Positions 50,435-59,878 of a stretch of 64,000 bases of DNA are shown piece by piece. This DNA is from Pseudomonas fluorescens (GTDB lineage Bacteria; Pseudomonadota; Gammaproteobacteria; Pseudomonadales; Pseudomonadaceae). The notes below the pieces were generated by a model that worked only from the letters and a program-made list of their open reading frames with translations, searched no databases and had not been told where the DNA came from. The stretch's first letter is position 1. Each line of letters starts with the position of its first letter. The stretch spans positions 310,001 to 374,000 of the forward strand of contig NZ_CABVIY010000007.1 in NCBI RefSeq assembly GCF_902498195.1. Direction: 5' to 3'. A program made the position numbers and the translations under genes.

Positions 50435-50785
50435 TCAGACTTTGTCGTCAAACAACAAACTACTGGCGTCCGACAGGCTCTGGGCCAGTTTTAGTGCAGC
50501 TTCCGACGGGATCTGACGAATCACCAGGCCCGTTTCGGTGGCGATGACCTTGACCACGACACGGCCAGTGGAATCATCAATGGAAAAATCCAGATTGCGT
50601 TGTGCCGCCTGGACGAATTCCTGAATATCGGTGACCGCCTTTTGCAGCTCGTCACGTTTTGGCTCGGCGTCCGAAGCCTTCACCGATTCAACCTTGGGCT
50701 GCTCCGGTTTTGTGCTGACATTTGGCGTTACGCCCTGAGGGGCAACGGCGGGATAGGACTGGTTCAACTTGACGCTCATGTCCAT
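50435..50785 (-). CDS. flaG: Flagellar protein FlaG
   Basis: A 116-residue protein with a disordered N terminus and the FlaG domain (LDFSIDDSTGRVVVKVIATE...IRQIPSEAALKLAQ, about residues 65-105). The start is the ATG at 50785 after AGGAGA. FlaG affects filament length in Pseudomonas. It lies between fliC and fliD. Confidence 0.92.
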   Translation of the reverse strand: MDMSVKLNQSYPAVAPQGVTPNVSTKPEQPKVESVKASDAEPKRDELQKAVTDIQEFVQAAQRNLDFSIDDSTGRVVVKVIATETGLVIRQIPSEAALKLAQSLSDASSLLFDDKV

Positions 50786-50812
50786 GCCTAATCTCCTGAT
50801 CATGAAAATAAC

Positions 50813-50836
50813 AAAAGGGCGCGTAAACGCGCCCTT
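50813..50836 (-). terminator. Terminator after fliC
   Basis: A 9-bp GC-rich stem aagggcgcg (50815-50823) / cgcgccctt (50828-50836) with a TTTA loop, followed on the minus strand by TTTTGTTATTTT. It ends the strong fliC transcript just before flaG. Confidence 0.88.
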
Positions 50837-50859
50837 CCGTCAGTTACCGAGCGCCGGAA

Positions 50860-52326
50860 TCAACCCAGCAGCTTCAGTACAGCCGATGGCAGCTGGTTAG
50901 CCTGGGACAGGATCGCGGTGGAAGCCTGTTGCAGGGTTTGCTGCTTGGTCAGCTGAGCGGTTTCAGCGGCGAAGTCAACGTCCTGGATCACACCACGAGC
51001 AGAAGTGGAGTTGTCCGAGATGGAGCGCAGGTTGGCCACGGTGCTGTCGAAACGGTTTTGTACCGCACCGAGGTCAGCACGCTGGGAGTCGATAGCCGAG
51101 ATTGCCTGGCTGATCACGTCGATGGCGTTCTGAGCGTTGGCTGCAGTGGTCACGTCAGTGTTGGCAACAGTGGTTTTAGCCGAGCTGGCAGTAGCACCGG
51201 CACCGAACAGACCCGTTACACCTGGACCGCTCATGGAGTAGCTGTTGGCGGAGTTCAGGGAAACAGCACCCGTCGCTTGAATAACGGTTGCAGCGGCAGC
51301 TACGCCAGCGCCGAAGTTACCGGCACCGTCTTTGGCGGCAATTTTGATACCAGCGATTGCGCCAGCGTCACCATTGTTCAGCGCGATGTTCTCGCCAGTG
51401 TCGGATTTAACCGACAGGGTACCGGCCTTGGCATCGTAGTTAACGCTGATGCCCAGTTTGGCGGCGTTGGATTTCAGTTGGTCTGCCAGTTCAGCGGTGG
51501 TGGTCACACCAACCATCTTCACGGTAGTACCGCCAACACCAGCCACGCCACCTACGTTGATTTCGAAGTTGGCGTTCGATGGAGCTGCGGTTGCCAGGAT
51601 GGCAGCGTTGTCTACAAAGAACTTGGCTTCAGTGCTGGCAGTCGCGGTCACGCCACCGATGGCTGCAGTGTTGATCTGCGAAGCGATGGTCTTGGCCGAA
51701 GAACCTGCTGCAACGGTGAAACCGCCGGATTGACCGCCACCAACCAGAGTTACCGCGCCGCCAGGCGTCAGGCCGGTTGCGCTTGGTGCGATTGCCAGGC
51801 TTTTCAGCTGCTGGGAACCGATGTTGTTAGCCGAAACGTCACCCAGAGTCATGTTGATGGTCTGGTTGGAGTTGGCGCCGACCTGGAACTGGGTAGTACC
51901 GAAGGAACCGTCCAGCAGGTTACGACCACCGAAAGTAGTGGTGGTGGAGATACGGGTCAGTTCGGCAGTCAGAGCAGCGTATTCAGCGTTGTTCGACTTA
52001 CGGTCGTCATCGCTTGGCGAGCCGTTGGCGGAAGCCAGGGCCAGGGTACGCATTTTCTGCAGGATGTTGGTGGATTCCTGCATTGCGCCTTCAGCAGTTT
52101 GCGCGATGGAGATACCGTCACCGGCGTTCTTGATCGCTGCACCCAGGCCGTTGATCTGGCTGGTCAGACGGTTGGAAATCTGCAGGCCAGCGGCGTCGTC
52201 TTTAGCGCTGTTGATGCGCAGGCCGGAGGACAGGCGCTGCATCGAAGTCTGCAGGTTGCCGGAAGCTTTGTTCAGGTTGTTCTGAACGGTCAAGGAAGCA
52301 AGGTTGGTGTTTACTGTTAAAGCCAT
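50860..52326 (-). CDS. fliC: Flagellin FliC
   Basis: A 488-residue filament protein. The D0/D1 helices are conserved: N-terminal MALTVNTNLASLTVQNNLNK and C-terminal QQASTAILSQANQLPSAVLK. The middle (about residues 170-390) is Ala/Gly/Thr-rich and variable. The flg22-type epitope lies at residues 30-51 (RLSSGLRINSAKDDAAGLQ within it). It is expressed from a FliA-type promoter. Confidence 0.97.
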   Translation of the reverse strand: MALTVNTNLASLTVQNNLNKASGNLQTSMQRLSSGLRINSAKDDAAGLQISNRLTSQINGLGAAIKNAGDGISIAQTAEGAMQESTNILQKMRTLALASANGSPSDDDRKSNNAEYAALTAELTRISTTTTFGGRNLLDGSFGTTQFQVGANSNQTINMTLGDVSANNIGSQQLKSLAIAPSATGLTPGGAVTLVGGGQSGGFTVAAGSSAKTIASQINTAAIGGVTATASTEAKFFVDNAAILATAAPSNANFEINVGGVAGVGGTTVKMVGVTTTAELADQLKSNAAKLGISVNYDAKAGTLSVKSDTGENIALNNGDAGAIAGIKIAAKDGAGNFGAGVAAAATVIQATGAVSLNSANSYSMSGPGVTGLFGAGATASSAKTTVANTDVTTAANAQNAIDVISQAISAIDSQRADLGAVQNRFDSTVANLRSISDNSTSARGVIQDVDFAAETAQLTKQQTLQQASTAILSQANQLPSAVLKLLG

Positions 52327-52406
52327 GACGAAATCCTCGTTGGATGGATACTTCGGCTTCCGGCCCTGACATCCGTCGGGTTTGGCCTAGAGAACCTACG
52401 TAATAG

Positions 52407-52435
52407 TTATCGTCGTGGGACCCGTTTGCTTGAGG
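52407..52435 (-). promoter_or_regulatory. FliA (sigma-28) promoter of fliC
   Basis: Minus strand CTCAAGCA, 12-13 bp, GACGATAA, which fits the Pseudomonas FliA pattern (TCAAG and GCCGATAA, one mismatch in each box). It gives a leader of about 75 nt before the fliC ATG. Confidence 0.8.
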
Positions 52436-52519
52436 GGTTTTTTTGAATTTTTTAGTGGCAGGGTGCCAGCCCTTTATATTCAAGGCTTTAGAGCCAGAAA
52501 GTCGGCGCCAGGAAAACGA

Positions 52520-52553
52520 AAAACGCCCGGAAACTTTCGTTTCCGGGCGTTTT
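52520..52553 (-). terminator. Terminator after the KASIII gene
   Basis: A perfect 15-bp stem aaaacgcccggaaac (52520-52534) / gtttccgggcgtttt (52539-52553) with a 4-nt loop. It separates the KASIII gene from the fliC promoter. Confidence 0.9.
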
Positions 52554-52576
52554 ATTTACGGCTGCGTTCGGCTGGA

Positions 52577-53506
52577 TCAGCCGCGATAGAGAATCGCCGA
52601 GCCCCAGGACAGACCTACGCCGAAGCCGCTGATGGCCACACGCGTCCACTTCGAATCGAACACGTGGTTCTGCAACAACAGCGGAATGCTCGACGACACT
52701 GTGTTGCCGGTTTCGAGCATGTCCTTGACGAATTTCTCCGGCTCGCCCTCTTCGAAACGGCGCGCCACGGCATCGACGATCGCCGCACTGCCTTGGTGAA
52801 TGCAGAAGGCATTGATGTCGCTGGCCTGCAGATTCGATTCGTCCAGCAGCTCATGCAAATGCGCCGGGACTTTGAGCAAGGCAAAGTTGAAGACCTGGCG
52901 ACCGTTCATGAAGAACACGCCGTCGGTGACTTTCAGGTGCGGGGCGCCGGAACCGTCGGTGCCGAACTTCGACTTGCCCAGTTGCCAGACCGCGTTTTCA
53001 CCCATCCAGGTCGCGGTGGCGGCATCGCCGAACAGCATGGTGGTGTTGCGGTCTTCCGGATCGACGATCTTCGAGTAGGGATCGGCGGTGATCAGCAGGC
53101 CGTTTTTCAGCCCTGCTGCTTCCATGAAGCCCTTGATCGCGTACAGGCCGTAGACGTAACCGGAACAGCCCAGGGAAATATCGAAAGCGGCCACATGGGT
53201 CGGCAGGCCCAGCTTGTCCTGCACGATGGCAGAGGTGTGCGGCAAGCCTTCTTCATCACCGTTCTGGGTGACGACGATCAGGCAGTCGATGGATTCACGC
53301 TTGAGTTCGGGACTGGCGGCGAACAGCGCATTGGCGGCTTCGACACACAGATCGGAAGTTTCCTGAGCGGCATCCATGCGCGGCAAAAACGCCGAACCGA
53401 TCTTGCCAAGGATGAAGGTTTCGTCCTTGTCGAACTTTGCACCCTGGGCGTAGTTATCAACCCCGGCGGTCGGCACGTAACTCGCTATATTTTTTATGCC
53501 AATCAT
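52577..53506 (-). CDS. 3-oxoacyl-ACP synthase III (KASIII, FabH-like)
   Basis: A 309-residue thiolase-fold condensing enzyme. The Cys-His-Asn triad is intact: Cys114 in LGCSGYVYG, His237 in CIHQGS and Asn268 in GNTVSSS. It joins an acyl-CoA with malonyl-ACP. Its place between fliC and flgL matches the KASIII of flagellin glycosylation islands of P. syringae relatives, where it is thought to supply an acyl group for the glycan. No glycosyltransferase or sugar gene is next to it here. It is probably not the housekeeping FabH. The start follows GGGAAG. Confidence 0.88.
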   Translation of the reverse strand: MIGIKNIASYVPTAGVDNYAQGAKFDKDETFILGKIGSAFLPRMDAAQETSDLCVEAANALFAASPELKRESIDCLIVVTQNGDEEGLPHTSAIVQDKLGLPTHVAAFDISLGCSGYVYGLYAIKGFMEAAGLKNGLLITADPYSKIVDPEDRNTTMLFGDAATATWMGENAVWQLGKSKFGTDGSGAPHLKVTDGVFFMNGRQVFNFALLKVPAHLHELLDESNLQASDINAFCIHQGSAAIVDAVARRFEEGEPEKFVKDMLETGNTVSSSIPLLLQNHVFDSKWTRVAISGFGVGLSWGSAILYRG

Positions 53507-53763
53507 TATGGCTTCCCAATAATAAACAGCTGAACATCGCCGCTCGCTGAATCGAGGGCGTCTACAGTCGGGGCCCGGCCCCCAAAGGAGGCAACGTCGG
53601 GCTTCAAGAAACGCCTTGAACAGCCCGCCACCTTCACCGCCCGCAGACAGGATACAGTGAAGATGCGCGTTTTGACTGACGGGTCACTCAGAGATCGAGG
53701 GTTTATTTGATTTTGTGGTCCGGATTCCGCCCCGTCCTGCGGGATTCCCAGCCAAAAAAATGT
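53507..53763. other. Spacer between flgL and the KASIII gene
   Basis: A gene-free stretch (312 bp with the flgL terminator). It contains a hairpin ttcaag-aaacgc-cttgaa (53603-53620) with flanking gggc/gccc, and a possible -10 (TATCCT on the minus strand, 53650-53655). I found no RpoN or FliA promoter match. It presumably carries the promoter of the KASIII gene. Confidence 0.45.
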
Positions 53764-53798
53764 AAAAAAAAAGCCAGTCCCCTGTGACAGGGACTGGC
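53764..53798 (-). terminator. Terminator after flgL
   Basis: Stem gccagtccc (53773-53781) / gggactggc (53790-53798), followed on the minus strand by nine T. A strong intrinsic terminator of the flgF-L transcript, 20 bp after the flgL stop. Confidence 0.9.
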
Positions 53799-53818
53799 CG
53801 CGAGCGGTCAGGACCGAC

Positions 53819-55411
53819 TCAAAGCTTGTTGAACAGGCTCAGCTGGGACACCTTGGCGAACGCCAGTTGCGCGGCCTGCAGCATGGTCTGTTGCAGGGTC
53901 AGGCGCGTCAGCACTTCTGCAGGGTCGATATCTCTGATACCGCTGGTGGTCGACTCGTTGATCAGTCCGGTGCTCGTATTCTGGTCACGCTGCATATCCA
54001 TCACGTTACCCCGGGCGCCGATCGCGCCACGCGCCAGGTCGACCTGGTTCTTGGAGTTGTTCAGGTTGGCGATGGAGGAAGCAATCGAGTCTGATAGAAA
54101 ACGCTGTGCAGCCGGATTGCCATCGGTCGGCGCATCAAGTGCCGAACGCAGCTGGCTGATGGTATCGAGCACGTTCTGGGTCTGGTGGGTATTGACCGCG
54201 ATATCGAACTGATCACCTGCCACTGGCGTCGGCGGTGTGCCGCCCAGGGTAAAGCTGACACCGGCTGCCGTCGCCACGCCAGCCACCACGGTCCCGGTGG
54301 TCACCGGTGTACTGGTGCTGGTCAACGGACGCGCATACAGCTCGAAGGCTCCTGGCCCCGTGAACTTCAGGACCGCACCGCCTTCCGGGAAAAAGCTCTG
54401 GTAATCGGCGGCGTTGGTCACTGTCGTCTGGCTGATGATAGCCGTCGATAGGTTGCCCGGCGCACGGTTGCTGACGAAGCTGTCCGGTTTGGCCGACAGC
54501 TGAAAACTGTGACCGGCGATCACGGCGTCAGCACTGGCCGAGTCCGCAGGCGTATCTGTGGACTTGAATGTAATATCCAGCTTGAAGGTCACGCCGCGGA
54601 AGTTGATATCGGAGCCACCCTTGGCATTCGGGTCAAACACGCCACCCCCGGTCGCCTCGGCCGTCCTGTCGTTGCCGGCGGCATCCGTGATCTTGAACTG
54701 AGTGCTGCTGGTGAATGCCAACGTGTAAGGCTCGCCGCCACGAAAATTCGCATCGAATGCCGGGCCTGAGCTCACCAGACCTGGCGACAAGGCCACGCGC
54801 CCGTCATCGACGACCGGCAATGTCATTGTGGTCGAACTGCGGGCCGCGTTGATCGCCTGCTGGAAAACATCCCAACCGGTGTCGTTCAGACCCAGCGACA
54901 TCGAGTCACCGATCTTCAGTTGCAGCTGAGTTTGATCACCCTGATAGCTGTAGGTGCCGTCGCTGTTTTTTACAAAAGGCTGAGTGTTGTTGCTGGCGCC
55001 GGAGAAAATGTATTTGCCGTTGGCGTCCTTGCTGTTCATCAGGCTCAGCAATTGTTCTTCCGCTTGCTTGAGCTCGGACGCAATGGATTTACGGTCATCG
55101 TCGTTCAACGAACCGCCACCGGCGCGCACGGCCAGCTCACTGACTTTCTGCAACGTGTTGTTGATGCTGTCCAGCACGCTTTCTTCCTGCGCCTGGGCAG
55201 TGTTCAACGCGTTGATGTTGGTGGTGTACTGACCCAACATGGCTTTTTGCTGATCCAGTTGCAGCAAGCGGGCGGCACCGACCGGATCATCAGCGGCCGT
55301 CGTGACCTTAAGGTTGCTGCTGGCCTGCTCGGCCGTCTTCATCACATTGTTGAGGTTGCGAGAATAGTTGGCAGCCGTCGTCGCGTAATACTGTGCGGTA
55401 GAAATGCGCAT
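53819..55411 (-). CDS. flgL: Hook-filament junction protein FlgL (HAP3)
   Basis: A 530-residue junction protein. The N terminus (MRISTAQYYATTAANYSRNL) and C terminus (LQQTMLQAAQLAFAKVSQLS) are the conserved flagellin-like helices. The centre (about residues 170-400) is enlarged, making it some 90 residues longer than P. aeruginosa FlgL. It follows flgK by 13 bp. Confidence 0.95.
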   Translation of the reverse strand: MRISTAQYYATTAANYSRNLNNVMKTAEQASSNLKVTTAADDPVGAARLLQLDQQKAMLGQYTTNINALNTAQAQEESVLDSINNTLQKVSELAVRAGGGSLNDDDRKSIASELKQAEEQLLSLMNSKDANGKYIFSGASNNTQPFVKNSDGTYSYQGDQTQLQLKIGDSMSLGLNDTGWDVFQQAINAARSSTTMTLPVVDDGRVALSPGLVSSGPAFDANFRGGEPYTLAFTSSTQFKITDAAGNDRTAEATGGGVFDPNAKGGSDINFRGVTFKLDITFKSTDTPADSASADAVIAGHSFQLSAKPDSFVSNRAPGNLSTAIISQTTVTNAADYQSFFPEGGAVLKFTGPGAFELYARPLTSTSTPVTTGTVVAGVATAAGVSFTLGGTPPTPVAGDQFDIAVNTHQTQNVLDTISQLRSALDAPTDGNPAAQRFLSDSIASSIANLNNSKNQVDLARGAIGARGNVMDMQRDQNTSTGLINESTTSGIRDIDPAEVLTRLTLQQTMLQAAQLAFAKVSQLSLFNKL

Positions 55412-55424
55412 GTTCTACGGCTCC

Positions 55425-57437
55425 TTAAAGGGCATTGATCAGGGTGCTGAAAATTTCCTGCGCAGTCTTGATGATCTGCGAAGAGGCCGTGTAGTACTGC
55501 TGATACTTGGTCAGGTTACCTGCCTCTTCATCGAGGTCGACGCCCGACAGCGAGTCACGGGCGTTGCGGGCACCGGTCACGATGGTGTCGGTGGCCGTGG
55601 CATCCAGCTGGCCCTGCCTGGTCAGGGAGCCGACAGTCGTGACCAGACCGCCGTAGGCATCGGTAAAGCTCACACCCGGATTGGTGGACGTGGCGCCGAC
55701 CGTGGCCTTCGATTGCAAGGCGAGCAACGCCTGGGCATTGCGGTTGTCGGTACTGCTGGCGTCGGTCATGCCGATGTTGAAGCTGTCACCCGACGCCGGG
55801 CTGCCGCTGACGGTCATCGCCACTTTGAAGGATTTGGCGGCGCCACCGGCATCGGTGTAAGGCACGTTGATGCTCAGGTCATTGTTCTGGCCAGGCACGA
55901 TGCTGCCAGTGCCGATGCTGTTGCCCTTGGCATCGAACACTTCATAGGCGGTCGCGCTGGTCATCAGCATGCGCACCGGCATCGACGCCTTGACCGCGGT
56001 TTGCACTTCCAGGCGCTGGACCGGATCGTAGATGTCCAGCACGGTGCTCAGGCTCGGCTGGCTGACCGCGCCGGTGCCGTCATTGCCCGAGGCCTTGGTG
56101 GAGGTCAGCGGCGCCGACGTGGCCAGGGTCTTGGCGTCGGTCATCACCGTGGCCATGTCCGCGGCAGCGCTGCGGGTCGGGGTAATCTTGAACGTATCGC
56201 CGGCAGCGACCGTACCGGCGTTGATGCTCAGGCTGAAACCGTCAATGACCGGTTGTGCAGCGGGCGGCGTGGCGAACGCGAAGTTGCCCATGTCGGTGTT
56301 GTCCGACAGGCGACGCACGTTGTAGCCGGTCGCCGTGACGGTCACTTCATAATCGCTGGCCATCAACTTGCTGGTGTCGTTGATGGTGACGTTCAGGTTG
56401 CCGGACGCCGGGTCGTTGTTGCCATTGGCAATGCTGCGCTGGCTGATGGCTGCCAGGCTGTTGATGTTGTTGAACAGTGCCGCGCCGAAATTGCCGTTCT
56501 GGTCCAGGCCCTGGCCCAATTGTTTGTTGACCTGATCAGCCACGACCATGGCGATGCGCCCCAGGCCGTTGACCGCAGGCGTCAGCACGTCGTTGCGATA
56601 ACGCACCAGTCCGCCCATCTCGCCACCGCTCATCACGTTGGTGATGTCGATCGACGAGCCATTGCGATCCAGGATGATCGAGGAGCGGGTCGGATCGACC
56701 GGGTCCGGGGCCACGCGCAATGTGTTGACGACATTGCCAACCACCAGCGGCTGGCCACTGCCCAGGTAGATATCGAGCCGGCCTTCGGTTTCGGTGACCT
56801 GGGTGCCGATCAGCTCGTTGAGCTGGCGGACGGTTTCGTTACGCTGGTCCAGCAGTTCGTTGGGCGTGCCACCGGAACTGCCGACTTCGGCGATTTTCTT
56901 GTTGTACGCCGCCACGGTCGAGGCGAGTTTGTTGACCTGGTCGGCCATCGAGCCCAGCTGGTCGTTGATGTAGTTGTTCTGCTGGTTCAATTGCTGGGAA
57001 ATCGAATTGAAGCGACTGCTCAGGCCCTGGGCATTGGTCAGCAACGCCTGACGCGCGGCGGAATCGTTGGAGTTGCCGGCCAGGGTCTGCAAGGACGTGA
57101 AGAACGCCTGCAATGATTTGGTCACGCCGGTGCCGCTGTCGGACAGCAGCTTGTCGACCTGGGTGGCCTGCCCCAGATACGCCTGCGCATCGCTGTTGAG
57201 CGACGTGGTGGTCTGCAACTGTGCATCGAGGTAGCTGTTGTACACCCGACGCACATCGGCCAGCGTGGTGCCGGTGCCGATGAACACATTGCCGTACTGA
57301 ATAGAACTTTTACTGTTCTGCACAGTTTGTTGGCGCGAGTACCCGACGGTATCGACGTTGGAAATGTTATTACCGGTAGTCACCAACGAGGCGTGGCTAG
57401 CGGACAGACCCGACATTCCGATGTTGAGCAAACTCAT
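55425..57437 (-). CDS. flgK: Hook-filament junction protein FlgK (HAP1)
   Basis: A 670-residue junction protein, close to the size in other pseudomonads. The N-terminal block (SLLNIGMSGLSASHASLVTT) and C terminus (QQYYTASSQIIKTAQEIFST) are conserved and the middle is variable. It lies 23 bp after flgJ. Confidence 0.96.
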   Translation of the reverse strand: MSLLNIGMSGLSASHASLVTTGNNISNVDTVGYSRQQTVQNSKSSIQYGNVFIGTGTTLADVRRVYNSYLDAQLQTTTSLNSDAQAYLGQATQVDKLLSDSGTGVTKSLQAFFTSLQTLAGNSNDSAARQALLTNAQGLSSRFNSISQQLNQQNNYINDQLGSMADQVNKLASTVAAYNKKIAEVGSSGGTPNELLDQRNETVRQLNELIGTQVTETEGRLDIYLGSGQPLVVGNVVNTLRVAPDPVDPTRSSIILDRNGSSIDITNVMSGGEMGGLVRYRNDVLTPAVNGLGRIAMVVADQVNKQLGQGLDQNGNFGAALFNNINSLAAISQRSIANGNNDPASGNLNVTINDTSKLMASDYEVTVTATGYNVRRLSDNTDMGNFAFATPPAAQPVIDGFSLSINAGTVAAGDTFKITPTRSAAADMATVMTDAKTLATSAPLTSTKASGNDGTGAVSQPSLSTVLDIYDPVQRLEVQTAVKASMPVRMLMTSATAYEVFDAKGNSIGTGSIVPGQNNDLSINVPYTDAGGAAKSFKVAMTVSGSPASGDSFNIGMTDASSTDNRNAQALLALQSKATVGATSTNPGVSFTDAYGGLVTTVGSLTRQGQLDATATDTIVTGARNARDSLSGVDLDEEAGNLTKYQQYYTASSQIIKTAQEIFSTLINAL

Positions 57438-57460
57438 GGTTCAGACCTTATACCTTGTGT

Positions 57461-58750
57461 CTATAAAGGCGTCGTGGAGGCGCCCGCCGCGGCGTAGTTC
57501 TGATAACTCGTCATCTGCCGGGCTATCTGCGAAATCTTGCTTGCGTAGTTCGGGTCGGTGGCGTAACCGGCCTTTTGCAACTCGCGTACAAACTGTTCTG
57601 GGTTATCGGCCGACTTCACGACATCTTGATAGCGATTGTTGGATTGCAGCAGCGTGACCAGATCATGAAAACTGTCCTTGTAGGAATCGTAGGAACGGAA
57701 CTCCGCCGTCTCCTTGACCATCTCGCCATTCCTGAATTCGCTGGTGATCGCCCGCGCCGAATCGCCCTTCCAGCTGCTGCCGGTCTTGATGCCGAACAGG
57801 TTGTGGCTGCTGCTGCCATCCTGGGCACGCATGACCGATTTGCCCCATCCGGTTTCCAGCGCGGCCTGGGCCACCAGGTAACGCGGATCGACACCGATGC
57901 GGTCGGCGGCCTCCTTGGCCATCGGCAGCATGGTGTTGACGAATTCGTCGGCGGAACCGAAGGCTTTCTTCGCCGGCGCCAGGGGAATCTGGGCGATGGC
58001 GCGACCGTGGATCTGCAGGCCACCGCTGGCGGCATTTTGCGCATTGGCCAGCCAGTCGCCGTTGAACAGCGGGCCCGAGCCGGTCGTGGTGACGCGCTCC
58101 GGCAGTTGAGTCTGTTGGGTTGCCACGGTGGCCGCCGCGGACGTCGTCGCGGAGGGCACCAGGCCGGCCAGCAAGCGATCGGCAAGTTTCGGCGGCAAGG
58201 CCAGCCGACGCTGATTGATCAGCGCCATGTCATTGCGATGCGCGCCCTCGCCTGCCGGCGCGCTGAGCGAGCGCGAAGCCCACAACGGACGCTCGCCATT
58301 GACCCGCGACAGCGGCCCGTTGGTTGCCGCAGTACCCGCGGCGACCGGCGTTTGCGCGGCGGCTTTCGCGGCTTCCTGCTTGGCGGCCGACAAGGTCGCC
58401 GCCTCACCCGGCGCCAGCGGTTTGTTCTTCGACATCTGCCGCATCAGCACATCCGCCAGGCCAATACCGCCGCCCTCGCGGGACATGGAAACGGCCAGCT
58501 GCTGGTCGTACATTTCCTGGTATTGCTTGGCCTCCGCGGTGTTCATCGGATTGTCCTTGCCCAGCGCTTCGGTGGCCGAGCGCATGGACTTGAGCATCTC
58601 GCCAAGGAACAACGACTCGAACTCCTGCGCAACCTTGCGCATGTTCGCGTCGCTGTTCTTGTCGCCGACCTTCAGCTGATTGAGCCGGTTCAGGTCGGAA
58701 AACGCACCCGAATCGCTGCTGCTCACCCGACCGCTCTTGTACATATCCAT
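57461..58750 (-). CDS. flgJ: Flagellar rod cap / peptidoglycan hydrolase FlgJ
   Basis: A 429-residue bifunctional protein. The N-terminal rod-binding domain (about residues 35-115) has KVAQEFESLFLGEMLKSMR. A Pro/Ala-rich linker leads to the C-terminal glucosaminidase domain (about 265-425: MAKEAADRIGVDPRYLVAQA, LETGWG). It caps the rod and opens the cell wall. Confidence 0.96.
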   Translation of the reverse strand: MDMYKSGRVSSSDSGAFSDLNRLNQLKVGDKNSDANMRKVAQEFESLFLGEMLKSMRSATEALGKDNPMNTAEAKQYQEMYDQQLAVSMSREGGGIGLADVLMRQMSKNKPLAPGEAATLSAAKQEAAKAAAQTPVAAGTAATNGPLSRVNGERPLWASRSLSAPAGEGAHRNDMALINQRRLALPPKLADRLLAGLVPSATTSAAATVATQQTQLPERVTTTGSGPLFNGDWLANAQNAASGGLQIHGRAIAQIPLAPAKKAFGSADEFVNTMLPMAKEAADRIGVDPRYLVAQAALETGWGKSVMRAQDGSSSHNLFGIKTGSSWKGDSARAITSEFRNGEMVKETAEFRSYDSYKDSFHDLVTLLQSNNRYQDVVKSADNPEQFVRELQKAGYATDPNYASKISQIARQMTSYQNYAAAGASTTPL

Positions 58751-58762
58751 GGTCGCCGTCCT

Positions 58763-59878
58763 TTAGATCACGATCAGGTCGGCTTGCAAGGCGCCGGCCT
58801 GTTTCAGCGCTTCGAGGATGGCCATCAAGTCACCCGGCGCCGCGCCGACCTGGTTCACCGCACGCACGATTTCGTCGAGGGTGGTGCCCGGGCCGAACTT
58901 GAACATCGGCTTGGCTTCCTGCTGGGCATTGACCCGCGAGCGCGGCACGACCGCCGTCTGGCCATTGGACAGAGGGCCGGGCTGACTGACGATCGGGTCT
59001 TCGGTGATGGTCACGGTCAGGCTGCCGTGGGTGACGGCGGCCGGGGACACCTTGACGTTCTGCCCGATCACGATGGTGCCGGTGCGGGAGTTGATGATGA
59101 CTTTCGCCACCGCCTGGCCCGGATCGATTTCGAGGTTTTCGAGGATCGACAGGTAGTCGACACGCTGGCTTGGGTCCAGCGGCGCAGTGACGCGAATCGA
59201 ACCGCCATCGATGGCCTGGGCCACGCCAGGGCCGAGCATGTCGTTGATCTTGTCGACCACACGCTTGGCCGTGGTGAAATCGGAACGGTTGAGGTTCAGG
59301 GTCAGGCTGTTGCCCTGGTTGAAACCGCTCGGCACCGAGCGCTCGACCGACGCACCGCCGGGGATGCGGCCGGCCGACGGAACGTTGACCGTGATCTTGG
59401 AACCGTCACGCCCTTCGGCATCGAAACCGCCGACCACCAGGTTGCCCTGGGCCACCGCGTAGACGTTGCCGTCGATACCCTTGAGCGGCGTCAGCAGCAA
59501 CGTGCCGCCGCGCAGGCTCTTGGAGTTACCGATGGACGAGACGGTGATGTCGACCTGCTGCCCCGGCTTGGCGAACGCTGGCAGATCGGCACTGATCGAC
59601 ACCGCCGCGACGTTCTTCAACTGCACGTTGCCCGATCCCGGCGGCACCTTGATGCCGAACTGCGAGAGCATGTTGTTGAAAGTTTGCAGGGTGAACGGGG
59701 TCTGGGTCGTCTGGTCGCCAGTACCGTTAAGCCCGACCACCAGGCCGTAGCCGATCAATTGGTTGGAACGCACGCCGGAAATGCTGGCGATGTCCTTCAG
59801 CCGCTCGGCTTGAACGTTGAAGGCTGCCGACAGCATCAGGGCAGCAACGATGAGACTTCTGAAATTCAACGTAGCCAC
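58763..59878 (-). CDS. flgI: Flagellar P-ring protein FlgI
   Basis: A 371-residue periplasmic protein with a signal peptide (to about residue 24, FNVQA) and the conserved core RLKDIASISGVRSNQLIGYG. It forms the P-ring in the peptidoglycan layer. The nominal start is GTG directly after the flgH stop. A TTG three codons later, 5 nt after AGGTGG, has the better ribosome site and also leaves a good signal peptide. Confidence 0.94.
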   Translation of the reverse strand: MATLNFRSLIVAALMLSAAFNVQAERLKDIASISGVRSNQLIGYGLVVGLNGTGDQTTQTPFTLQTFNNMLSQFGIKVPPGSGNVQLKNVAAVSISADLPAFAKPGQQVDITVSSIGNSKSLRGGTLLLTPLKGIDGNVYAVAQGNLVVGGFDAEGRDGSKITVNVPSAGRIPGGASVERSVPSGFNQGNSLTLNLNRSDFTTAKRVVDKINDMLGPGVAQAIDGGSIRVTAPLDPSQRVDYLSILENLEIDPGQAVAKVIINSRTGTIVIGQNVKVSPAAVTHGSLTVTITEDPIVSQPGPLSNGQTAVVPRSRVNAQQEAKPMFKFGPGTTLDEIVRAVNQVGAAPGDLMAILEALKQAGALQADLIVI

